A DNA stretch of 64,000 nt, taken from assembly GCA_948567375.1 (NCBI GenBank), contig OX419757.1:71431836-71495835 (forward strand), in the 5' to 3' direction. The first letter of the stretch is position 1. Each line of letters starts with the position of its first letter. This DNA comes from Lunularia cruciata. Lineage: Eukaryota; Streptophyta; Marchantiopsida; Lunulariales; Lunulariaceae. The notes below the pieces were generated by a model. The model was not told the origin of the DNA and did no database searches. It saw only the letters and a program-made list of their open reading frames with translations. Shown here in pieces: positions 12,890 through 23,480 of the stretch. Made by a program: the position numbers and the translations under genes.

Positions 12890-13095
12890 ATCTTTCCTCT
12901 TTAGTTCGTAGCAATTACGTTTAGCTATCCTCCTCGAGCTCCCCCTCTGTTGTCGCAGAGGATCTCAGTGATCGAAGAAACTGTGATAGCGTTTAGAATG
13001 TCGCTATTCTGAGTTCTGCGGAACTAATAATTACTGAAGTGCCGATCAAATGAACCATCTTATTCAAGCACTCACAATTCCTGACAAATGTCCAG
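12890..13095 (+). other. Probable leader exon of HNL copy B
   Basis: This stretch is conserved in all three units (about 3395-3598, 12890-13095 and 39335-39515) and ends in each copy at the same consensus donor, TCCAG or TTCAG followed by GTTTGTCATTT. The next acceptor candidate is ...GACTCAG at 13241-13247, 24 bases before the coding ATG. In-frame stops occur here, so it would be untranslated sequence. Conservation across decayed copies reflects common descent and does not prove function. Confidence 0.45.
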
Positions 13096-13271
13096 GTTTG
13101 TCATTTGAGATTTTGATACTTGTTGACTGTTGAATATGTAAACTCTCCTGTACTTGAATCAGCCTGAGTTTATGACTAGCGGTAAGGCATGCGGACCGCG
13201 TGGATTCTATCTTGTTTCCTCATATGAATATCGTTTGCTGGACTCAGAAACCTTGAGCCAATCGGAAAAAC

Positions 13272-16200
13272 ATGACGAGGACTAAAGAATCGACCAGGGT
13301 TGAACATCCAGTCATACAGCGAGTATCAAGACACATCCAGAAGAACAGGACGCATCGGGTGTGGAACTTGGGGCTAATCGATTACATCCGGAATCTGTTT
13401 GGAACTCCACAGCGATTGTTCATCCCGACTGAGGACTTGGGACCCCAACCTAACGGGGCTCGAGAGAAGGTGCAAATTGTGATCAGAACATAGAACTGAT
13501 ATAGATCCATCTATTCTTCCACATATTCTATTACTTTGGTTTTCTATCTCATGTTTCGAATTGATCTTGGGTTGATGTTTTACTTTCGCAGAAACTTAAT
13601 GACGGAGTTTATGTTTTGTACGAGCCCGACAACCGAGCATCCCCAGATATGGAAGTTGTTTTTTTTCATGGGTTAGCTCTTCATCACTACGAGCATCTGT
13701 ACAAAGAGGCATGGACATCGTCAAGTACTCAAGAGTGTTGGCCATCAGTATGGTTGCCCAAATTATTTCCTGGAGCAAGGATACTGTCAGTCTCGTATGA
13801 CTCGTGTGTGACCAAGACCGCAGTGCAGGGGGTTTTTGATCTACACAACGTCACAGAGAACATCACCACAAATCTCATTCAACTAGCCAATGTGGGCCAG
13901 AAGAATTGTCCAGTTGTACTGATTGGTCATAATCTAGGGGGCATCATAATCAAAAGTCTATGCGTTTATGTGGAAGGAGTATTGCGCAGTGCGGGTGACA
14001 GGGGTTACTCCGAGGAATATGCAAACTTTTCAAAGAGCATGGGAGGAGTCTTCTATTTCGCTACTCCTCATCAAGGTCTGGAACTCCGAAGCTCCCGGGC
14101 AGGATCCTGGAAGAAGGTAAAGCATGACGGAGAGCTGGTACAATATTTGGAGCCTTTGCAGAAAGACTTGTCAAGGATTAACGATACTTTCCGTCAGCTA
14201 AGACTACAGCACGGATGGAGAGCCTTTGGAGTAGGACCTGCACACAAGAATACAGAGGTATGTCCTTACGCTGATGGCGTTTATCTCCCGCGGAAACAAG
14301 ATATCGGAGGTGTTTATTTAGACTACTTAAACCCCTAACCTCCGCTTTTCCTACAAGCTGAGGGTAGTTTGAGAACCATAAAATTAGAGGAATTGGACCT
14401 GTGAAATAACCATCTCTTTTCCAAACATTCGGGTTCTTTCTAGTAGGTGATTTTGTATTCCAAAATTCTTCAAGCACGTCTCCCAGAATTCTTATTTCTT
14501 CATAGTTAGGATTCACGCCTGCGGCACTTGTACCAACGAAGTTTTCATGTGTCGCAGGGACTTCATGATTTGGAAGAAGCGTCATGCAGATATGATACGG
14601 ACAGTTTTTTTATGGCTGAAGAGGATTCGGAGAGCATTTGCAAGCTACAATCTGAATCATCATCGACATTTCAATTTCTTGTTCGTTTCATAGAATCCAG
14701 CCGCCATGGCTCTACTGTTACAACTTTAAGTCTTCCCTTCAAGCAGGATTCTCGGTATGTGCCGTTAAGCGGAACTTTGCAAAACCTTCGTTCCGCCCTC
14801 CAGCGTGACTCGCAAGTCGTGCTGCTCTATGGACCGCCTGGTTCTGGCAAAACATGCTGCCTGCAGTATCTCGCACTACAGTACCAACAAGAGCTGAGAG
14901 ATTCCAAATCACATGTAGACGAATGTTCTTGTTTCTTGCCCAGGGGTGGAATTTTCTACGTTGTATGTGGACCGGAAACATCTGCCGAAGTAGTGAAGGA
15001 TGACATCCTCAAACAAATAGGGAGAAATGCGCAACGTGGATTTTGTCAGCTCGGGAAAGGATTTCAAACAGGTGATGATCAGGATGACTGGAACCAGAAT
15101 AACGGTTCAAGACTGAGTGTGCGACACAATCTGCTTCGGGACCGGTATCATCTGTTCTGCATGAAAAAGGCACTGATTATACTGGATGGAGAACCAAATG
15201 TTGGTCTTCTGCAAGAAATGGTGCAATGTTCTGAGGGAGTGAAGTTCCTTGTCGCTTCGGAAAGTTCAAATGGTTTTGGGGATTGCGTCTGTGTAAAACT
15301 GGATCAATTGAAGGAGGCTGAAGCCGAGCTAGTGCTGGTCAAACATGCGAGTTTTGAAGGTGAAGTGATACCGGACCAGTTAAAGGTATGGTCAATTACC
15401 TTCGAAGTTCAGATTTTTTTTCCTTTACGGTATGCTGTTTGATGCGTTCTGTGTGGTGTTTCCTTTGACTCTTTCATGGTAGACTTGGTGGTTGAAGCAC
15501 CCCCAGTACGGAACGAAAGGAGGACAATGTTGGAAGCTCTTAATTTTTGTGAGCCTCGTGACTCGTGAATGCCTCTGTGCAGGATGTTACTCATAACATT
15601 CTCGTACTTACTGATCGGAACCCTTTGGCCATATCCACGTTGGCTGCGGCAATACATCCTGATCGGAGAACTTCAGTCGCGGAGTGGAAGGACATCGAAA
15701 GGACTTATTACAAGCTTTTGCAAGCCGACTTTTTCCGAGCTGAAATGTTTGGGACAAGATACCGAAGACGAGTCGACGAAGCGATGACGGTTGCTGTAGA
15801 CCGATTAAGACAGCAGTCCGCCATGGCGGAGAAGCTGTTATATCTAATCTCAGCATGCGGTCGAAGAGTCGACACTTACGGGCTGTACCTGCTTGCTAAA
15901 TTCACATTACCGGCTACATACGAGTGGGAGACGGTTTCTTCATGCATCCGCCTCCTAGAGAGTAAATTACTTATATCACGTGAAGACTACAACAAATATC
16001 CACTCTTCTTCAAGGGTGCGAAACAACAGTATCTCGAATCTCCTGGCGGTGTGCGCACAAAATTTATTCTTGACAGGGGGCGAAACTTCCTTACGGAGAT
16101 TGTGAAGAAAGGAGATATCAAGTCAAGAGGCGGCTCGGCAGATGAGAATGATGACGCAATATTTTCGACATGTCTGCTGGCAGTTTTCGGGGAAAAGCAA

Positions 16201-16644
16201 ATCGCGGAAACCGCTCTAAGAGCCTTAGGGAGCGCCTTCGAGTTTAACCCTTTGCTTGGATTTGGGGGCTGGTTGAGACCCTTGTTCCAATGGATGTACA
16301 AGTACCTTGCAGAAGAACCATACAAAGAGCAACCTTGGTTTTCATTGGTGAGGAAGGTAAGATTCAGGTACCGAAACTATGAATCAAATGACAGCCCTGG
16401 GAAAGGAGTTGTCCAGGAGAGAAATATATAACTTTTGTCATTCCCGAAGTTTTCTAGACAGATATTCTGAAGTTTGCATAGCAATAGGATAGACTTTGCA
16501 TAAAGACAGACGTTAAGAAGGTGTGAAGGTCCCTGCCACTGTTGAATCTCGTCATGTCTGAATTTACAGGTAGCCGTTTGTTATGCGACCCAGAATGTAG
16601 TGGATATCGATTCCATTAAGCAGTTGATAACCATCTATTCATAA
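13272..16644 (+). CDS. HNL copy B: alpha/beta-hydrolase-like + NB-ARC immune receptor, ended by an in-frame stop
   Basis: Five exons join in phase 0 with GT-AG introns: 13272-13469, 13592-14257, 14558-15385, 15583-16356, 16570-16644 (846 residues). Residues 67-288 form a SERAC1/lipase-like alpha/beta-hydrolase fold (VVFFHGL, YDSC, then GHNLGG at 178-183 where GHSLGG is expected, then ATPHQG). The nucleophile is Asn180, so catalysis is unlikely. The NB-ARC has Walker A GPPGSGKT (380-387), Walker B ALIILDG (Asp498), an RNBS-B-like KFLVASES (517-524) and a GLPLA-like NPLAIS (577-582), followed by a winged-helix-like segment (LAEKLLYLISACG). No canonical MHD motif is seen; FILDRGR may sit in its place. 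By family knowledge this is a cytoplasmic NLR-type switch. I see no LRRs. Exon 5 meets TAA at 16642-16644, where copy C reads TCA; the frame stays open for 204 more codons. It is either a recent pseudogene or a truncated receptor. Confidence 0.8.
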
Positions 16645-17256
16645 AATTTTCCTTCCGACGATTGGCGCGGAATTCCAGCCGCAGAGTCTTCCATTGTTCA
16701 GTACATCAAGGACGTTTGTGGCATCGATCTACAGTATCCGCAGCGCAACCCAATGGTGCGTTTGTACGAGTGTTTTGTACGCGGCCAAGGCAAACAATTG
16801 ATTGAGGCTATTTCCGCTACCGTGAAGATGATATTGCGCCGAGGAGATAGATCAATTGTTCTGAAGGTGGATCCCGGTGATGAGGGTATTCGGATCAAGA
16901 GGGCTAAGGGAGATCTGGATGATTACGGAGGCCCGGAGAAACTGATATATGAAGATTTGGATGATCATAGTTTTGACCCTGATTTCGAGTTCAGGTGGAC
17001 GGATTGGAGCGATGAAAAGTTTCCAGACCGACTTCCCGCTGCATGCGCAGTGGTCGTGGAAAGGTCACTAGAAACTTCTAGTACTAAGAGAAATTTTCAT
17101 TTCCAAATCTTTGATGGGCAGTACCTTGGGATAGAAGAGATCGAGAACCGTTTGATGCACGTTCTTAGAGTCCGATGTTTAGGTGTTAAATATTTTTATC
17201 TTCCAAAATCCATTTTAGGTGTTCAATATTTTAATCTTCCAAAATCCATTCGTTGA
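16645..17256 (+). pseudogene. HNL copy B C-terminal domain, downstream of the in-frame stop
   Basis: The frame of exon 5 continues without another stop to TGA at 17254-17256 (an internal Met codon lies at 16753). The sequence includes LYECFVRGQGKQLIEAISAT and AACAVVVERSLETSSTKRN. The same segment is present in copy C (48545-49500), so it belonged to the ancestral receptor. I recognise no named domain; it is not LRR-like. From about 17098 onward copy B departs from copy C, and the last 25 codons are built from an imperfect duplicated stretch (about 17185-17212 and 17219-17248), so the original C-terminus was probably replaced here. Confidence 0.6.
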
Positions 17257-17687
17257 AACGAATATTGTACCCGGGAACTCAAATGCACAATATTACTCCT
17301 CAATATTCAGTATTTTGGAATTGAATGTTACACTTCCAAGATAACTATCTTTCTATCAAATATCCAAATTCATCAACCCAAACATCTGAATTTGTGAACG
17401 TGGATACCCAACAGCGTAGAGTACGTCCATTTTTGCTGATCAGAAAGATATTTAGCTCAGAACCTTATAAGGACACCGGAGTCATCAACTTTCTTTCTTG
17501 TTCTTGGTGGAATTAAACGTAACAAAATTTGAACAACACTAAATCCATATTGAGTGCATCAAATTGGGAGAAAATAACATATAGTACCAATTAACCTACT
17601 TGAATGCACAATAACCGATTATTGTCAACCTAAACCTGTAAAAACCTGTGTATGGCCACAGCATCTATACAATCACAGACACGAAGT
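17257..17687. other. Convergent spacer between HNL copy B and P450
   Basis: This is an AT-rich stretch with no gene recognised. It must hold the 3' UTR of the minus-strand P450. It is absent from units A and C, so the P450 locus is either the original neighbour of copy B or part of a later rearrangement. Confidence 0.4.
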
Positions 17688-19927
17688 TTAGAAACTGATT
17701 CCTGAATCCTCGTAAACTGACTTTTCTTCGCGTGGGGTGATAATAACCTCAAAGTCATTTAGCATCCCTATGGTTGCCCCAGTAGGAGCCTCGTCTAATT
17801 TGATATCCTCGGGTTTCATTCCTTCTGGAAGGGAGAAATTGCACGTTTGGAGAAGCTGCGCCACGCTGAACTCAAGGAAGAGCCTCCCCATATTCATGCC
17901 CGGACACACTCTTCGACCTGAACCGAACGGTAGAAACTCAAAACTGGATCCCCGAAAATCAATGGAGCTCTTTAAGAACCTGCTCGGATTGAATTCTAAA
18001 GGATTCGGCCATGATTTTGGATCCCTCATAATTGCGTATATATTCACGAGCACTCTAGTTTTGTTGGGTATGTCGTAACCATCTATTTTGGTCGCCTCGA
18101 TATTCTCATGAGGTGGTAGAATTCCTAAAGGAGGATGGAGTCTAAAGCTTTCGTTTAGAACTGCACGAAGATAAGGCAGATTCTCGAGATCTGATTCGTC
18201 TACGAGTCTATCCTTCCCTACGACGAGATCAAGTTCGTCTTTGAGCCTCGCCATGACATCAGGATGCCGCATCAGCTCAGCCATCGTCCAGAGAGATGAA
18301 TTTGATGAGGTCTCAGTACTTCCTGTAATCATATCCTGCGACATTCCGTTGACAGGATTTTAGTGACAGAAACATAAATTACGTTGTAGAGTACATAGAA
18401 TTTGGTTCAAATTTGTGCACTGAAATCCTTCTTCGTAAAGTGCCAAGCAGCTTAAGTTGACGAAAATCTAAATGAATTGCCTGACTTCCAAACCTTGGTA
18501 CTGTCAAACAAACGAGTAGCAGAGGTAAAGAGCCGGCAGTTCTCTTCGTCGAATCAATAATCGCCCCAAACAGAAATTGTCAAAATTTAGTCACCAGCGG
18601 GCAGTCTTCTTGCAGTTCGTAATTTATATTGGAGTGTAATCTGATTACTTGAGATAATTACCAGAGCGGTGATTCAAATTTAGGAATACTTACGAATAGA
18701 AGTCCTTTGATCATGTCGTCAGAGAGGCAAGGTGTTTCACCAGTAATACTTCTGTCCCGTTGAAGTTGAAGTAGCACATTAGCAAAATCCATCTGTTCGT
18801 CCTCTCGGACGGTTCCCGACGAATATCTTTGACGATACTCTTGAAGCATATTCTCAAAAAACCTATCAATGTTGAAAGCTGCCCTCCGGAGTTTTCCCTC
18901 AAAGCCATCTAAATCGAGTCTGCGGAGCCAATGTAGAAATTCTGCAATTCCATAGAAGCCGATGGTGATGAGCTCTGCTATAACCACGGGGAAGGGAACC
19001 ATCTCACTCGTTTCTTCTTTCTGCAACAACTTTCGTTCGTACAATTTTCTGCTGAACATCAGTCGGGTTATGTTGTTGAATGAAATTGCTGCTAATTTGT
19101 GCCTCAAATTGACCGCTTTGCCGTCATGGCCCTCTCTCAGTAAATCCTCCACACCAATGTTTACTTCGTTCCTCCTAACTTCCTGCCCACAGTTACCAGC
19201 GCAAGTGTAATGCCATGCACTTGTGATCGAGTACTTAGTCTTTCAACACAATCGGCAGACATTTACCGATTCGGATGACTTCAATGTACCAAAATGGAAG
19301 TTGGATGTATCCAGAGTCCAAGTGAAACGGCAGATTCCTATCCTACCGCTTCTTATTCTCTGGTCCATCATTGCTACTATATTCGCATGAAAAGACATCA
19401 CTGGAGGGGGCATTTAGTTCCCATGAATTATGAAAGTGAGAATATGTTAATACCTTGAATTGCTGTACCCGTTTCGGACTGAGGAGCTCCGTAGCGGAGA
19501 TTTTCCGGAGCATGCGGAAGCGATCACCCAAGGGTGAGAATAGCAGGTCCTGAGAACCATAATGCATGACATCTCCGTATAGAGTTTTTGGACGAGAGGC
19601 GAAGATATGGTCCTGGGTCTTGAGAACTTCTTTCGCCATTTCTGAAGAGGAAACGACGACCATTCCAACTGAACCCAACCTGAAATCCATGAGTGGTCCA
19701 TATTTTTCAGCGAGTTTCTGAAACATCTGATGGGGTGGTACTTTGTTGTCGAGGAGGAGAAGGTGCCCAATAACTGGCCATCCTGGAGGACCTGGAGGCA
19801 GTCGAGGTCTGTTTCGGTAGTTTCTGTAGAAAACCAGAAACACCAGAGCAACAGCAGCGGCAGTTAGAAATGCAGCGTAGTTTCCCACTACCCCGTCAAT
19901 CCATAACTTTGACGGTGCTTCTGTCAT
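17688..19927 (-). CDS. Cytochrome P450 (CYP71-clan-like, A-type), intact three-exon gene
   Basis: Exons 19454-19927, 18694-19182 and 17688-18335 (minus strand) join in phase 0 with GT-AG introns to give 536 residues. An upstream in-frame ATG at 19969 would add 14 residues. I prefer 19927 because MTEAPSKLW leads directly into the membrane anchor (about 19-36). The proline hinge PPGPPGWPVIG is at 44-54, the I-helix TGSTET at 325-330, ExxR as ESFR at 383-386, the PERF-equivalent PSRF at 438-441, and the haem loop FGSGRRVCPG at 458-467 with Cys465. All signature residues are present, so the enzyme should be a working ER-anchored monooxygenase. The substrate cannot be told from sequence. The I-helix has Ser-Thr-Glu where Thr/Asp-Thr is more usual. 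It lies convergent to HNL copy B and has no duplicate in the window. Confidence 0.92.
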
Positions 19928-20400
19928 CCTTCTGCCTGTACTCAAGGCCCAGGATGTTGATTTGTACACACTCGAAGGTTAGTTTCCAATGTTTGTATCC
20001 TCTTCGATTTTGAAACGTTAACTTCACCTCTTGCTGTAGTAGGGTTAAATATCCTTCTGTGCAATGCCAGGACTTGCAGAGAGATAAACTCGAATAAACA
20101 ATGGATGCGAGATACATATTCGAAGCTCAAGAAAAGTGGTAGTTCAACTATTCAATGGCTTCGAATCTCTTTACAGATATCAGCTGTTGCACACTAGGCA
20201 CTTTTACACGTTTCCTAGATGGGGAGATCTACTACTCAATACACTCATTGGAACTAAAGCAGCAGAAACGATTATGCTCGAAATCCACTTTCCCGGCATG
20301 ATGTACTGGTTTTGCAACAAAGGAACTCACTTTACCTGCATGCATACAGATATCTTAGTTTAATGTCATTCCCAATCAACATTGGTCATTTATGTCATAT
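19928..20400 (-). promoter_or_regulatory. Upstream region of the P450 gene
   Basis: It lies immediately 5' of the P450 start. No clear TATA box or operator-like element could be picked out by eye. GC content drops sharply above 20.35 kb, which suggests the gene's upstream region ends there. Confidence 0.3.
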
Positions 20401-22469
20401 TTTACAATAAAAGTGGTTCACATTGATAAACAAGATTTAAATTTATAGCTACATGTAAACAATCAAGTCAGTTCACTATTTTAGAAGATTATGTGGAACA
20501 AAGGAATTCTATACTACCTATAAGAATAAAGTGTTTGAATTGAGGAATGAGATTTGAAGCATCATCCACATATGTTATGTACAAAATATAGTATTTTAAA
20601 TGTGCATCTCTCTCATTCAGGATCTAATTGATATTAACACTAAAAACCATGGACTAAAAAGAAGACAAATAATCAAACTCTATGATAATCCTTCAAGGTA
20701 TCTCTAAGACCTGAGAAATTGTTCATTAGAAAGCTCAATGAGAGAAAGATAATGAAAAGGCTAAAATAAAGAAAGAAAGAAAGAAATTGGAAGCAATTGG
20801 ACACAAATTATAAAATTGAGAATGAGAAGATAGTTTCAAAATGACATTTGACCCCTTTATATATATTTGAACATGTAAAATTTACTTGTTACTAGAGTAA
20901 CAACAATTATTACAAAAATTTATTTTTTTAAATCTAAGGGTATATCTAAACTCATAAGAATAACTCCTTTGAGGATTTGATCTTATCTTGACCCAACCAT
21001 TGAGTTAATTTGCTATCTTTGTACTATAGAAAAATCTGCATCAAGATGGATTATAGAAATAAAATTCTCAACTCTTTCCCAAAGCAAGATATCCAAAAAC
21101 CACATTAAACTAAAATCCCAATTAATCCCAAATATATATATTCCTATAGATGTTATATAAAGTCAAAATATGCTTTCCATTTAATTTTTGTACACCTAAC
21201 TAGGAGCTAGAGCACTATCTTTGATAATATTGAAATTTTTATCAATAAATATTGGTTTATGTAAGATATACTCATCCTATTAAAAAATCCAAGACAAAGT
21301 ATATGGTAATAAGAGTTACTGTGCAAAATTAAAATACAACATTGACCATATGAATTTTGCTTTATGCATAATAAATTGACACATTTTCTACTCTTTCCTC
21401 ATTAGATTTGGTAATATCTACTGATCTTACCATAGACTAGAGCCAAATTTCACAAAGATATAAACTTGGCTTATTTAAATAACATATAGTGTAACATGAG
21501 TCCAAATAATAAATGGTGAGATTTTTTTCCAAGATGAGAAGTATGGTAGTTTTCATGGTGAATTAGGCATTTGACTTTAAAGCTCATCTAATACTGTATA
21601 GTACAAAACTTATGTTCCATCATAAAAACAACAAAAAATTGACATTGATTGGAGGGAGAGAGAGTTTGAGTAGCACAATTGACTCAAGCAAAGTTTTAGA
21701 AAACATGTTGTGAATGCTAAAGGCACCTTACTCAACTCCTATCATTAATGTGAACTAAATTGTGTGTGCTACATAATTACACAAAAAATCAAATTTTTTT
21801 GTTATAATCATCTAACCAATTGCCTTATAGTCACAACTACTCCAGCTTTCTTACTTTTAGAATTCTCTTCTATGAATTATGGCTTTAAGCAAAATTGCTC
21901 TCCATTTTGAGTAACTTGGAGTTGAGCTTACTAAAATACATAAGGGATCTAAATGTTGTAGGTAAATTGGTCCATAATTTGTGTCCAACCTGGATTTCTC
22001 ACCCCTCTTAGGTTTGCCTAGCTTCTTATCTTTGGTTGTGGTGTAGATCTACTTACTTACCTTTGCTCAAGTTGCTTTATTTTCACTAAACTTACCACTA
22101 TTTTGACTTAAAAGTTCAAAATAATTTGGGTTATGTGCTCTTAATAATCTTTATTTCTGCAACTAGCTTCTCCATATCCAATTTAATCCTTGATGTTCCT
22201 ATAAATTCTTCTCTTAATTTCACAATATTGTTGTTAGGGTCATGCTAGAGCTCCTTACACTTTTTCTCTATCATCTAAAGTGCTATGAGAGCAAATTTCT
22301 TCTCCATTTTATATTGTAAAGCCTCATAAAGACATGTCTTACACTCTACCAGATCTTTGCTTTAGGCAAGTATAATACTTGACTCTTAGCAGCCAAATCT
22401 ACAAAGCTTTTGTATTTCTTTTGCAGTTTATCTTTTCATCCCATCCTCATCTCCATCTTTGTTTCACTT

Positions 22470-22524
22470 GAGCATAATAATATATTGAGCAAGTATATAA
22501 TAATACTTGCTTCATATTATGTTC
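22470..22524. repeat. Imperfect inverted repeat (hairpin)
   Basis: The left arm at 22470-22496 (GAGCATAAT...GAGCAAGTAT) pairs with the right arm at 22503-22524 (ATACTTGCTTCATATTATG...) around a 6-base loop. Arms of about 22-27 bases contain a few mismatches and one small bulge. In such AT-rich DNA this could be chance or a MITE/hairpin remnant. Confidence 0.4.
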
Positions 22525-23216
22525 AAAACCGCAGATTGGATATGATGTCATTGGACCAAAGTGGTCATGGTCTCTAGCTGGTGAAGAGCATTATTGCTTT
22601 GGGTTTAGAGGTGAAATTGCACACAACTAGACCATATAATATGAGAATCTCACTTTAACTTTGGATTTGGATCCAATGAAGTTTCTTTTGAAGACAAAGA
22701 AGGTTTAACTTAATAAGTACATGTTCTTGTTGGAAAGGGAGGGAAGAAGAATTAAAAGCTGGGTTAAATAATCTTAAGCTACTTCTTCTGTTCCCCTTCA
22801 ACTTTGACTTGAAATTGTACATTCTAGTACCTTCTTTACTCTTTTAAATCTCTGTTGCCTTGATGCAAGTGGAGTAGTTTCTTGCTTCAAGTTTTTCTAT
22901 CTTTTATTTTAACCTCTTATTATGTTGCATTGTAATGTCCCGAGGATAGTAGAGAAACATAGAATAGAAAACACAAGTTTCACACTCAAACTCTAATGCC
23001 CCAAAGGAGCACCTTGGCTTTATTATATAGCAAAGTAGAGACACTCAATGGAAGCATAACCCTTGAATCAAATACATGGATTTATGACATGTCATTGATC
23101 TCCACCCTCATATTAGATGCATGTAAAATATACCTGAAATCTTTAGAGGCAATTTCTAGGGATTTTGAGGCAATTTTGAGGGTACTTCAAAAGGGATTTC
23201 TGCTTTATTAGTGAAA

Positions 23217-23480
23217 GTACCCTTTTGGTGATACCTCTTTTTGATATATGTAGTCCATCATGTGTAACATCCTTCCAGACATTATCAAACCAAATTTTAC
23301 CTCTAGATCATATGTCGAGCTATGGTTCTAAAGTTTTCAAGTTTGTTTTGATTTTTGCCCTATTATTACAAGTACTCTTTTGGTGATACTTCTATCTGAT
23401 CTATTTATTCCATCATGTGTAGCATCCTTCCAAAGGTTACCAATCCAAATTTCACCTCTAGACCATATGTCTAGCTGTTG
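23217..23480 (+). repeat. Two diverged direct repeats of about 115 bases
   Basis: The segment at 23217-23334 and the one at 23368-23480 share a series of blocks in the same order: CTTTTGGTGATAC, CCATCATGTGTA, CATCCTTCCA, CCTCTAGA.CATATGTC. Spacing is about 150 bases. Neither codes for anything recognised. Confidence 0.5.

Noticed and set aside
14343-14395. Possible extra small HNL exon (AEAALRTIKLEDLD-like in copy C, after ..CTGCAG)
   Set aside because: Its only donor leaves the wrong phase for the next exon, while skipping it gives a clean phase 0 join; treated as intron.
15481-15582. Extended exon 4 of HNL copy B starting at GTAGACTTGG, as could be read in copy C
   Set aside because: In copy B this stretch is out of frame with the downstream NB-ARC; the acceptor at 15581-15582 gives a clean join. 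The extended form remains possible in the ancestor.
22931-23000. TGTAATGTCCCGAGG as a possible LTR start
   Set aside because: No second copy, primer site or coding domains were found nearby.
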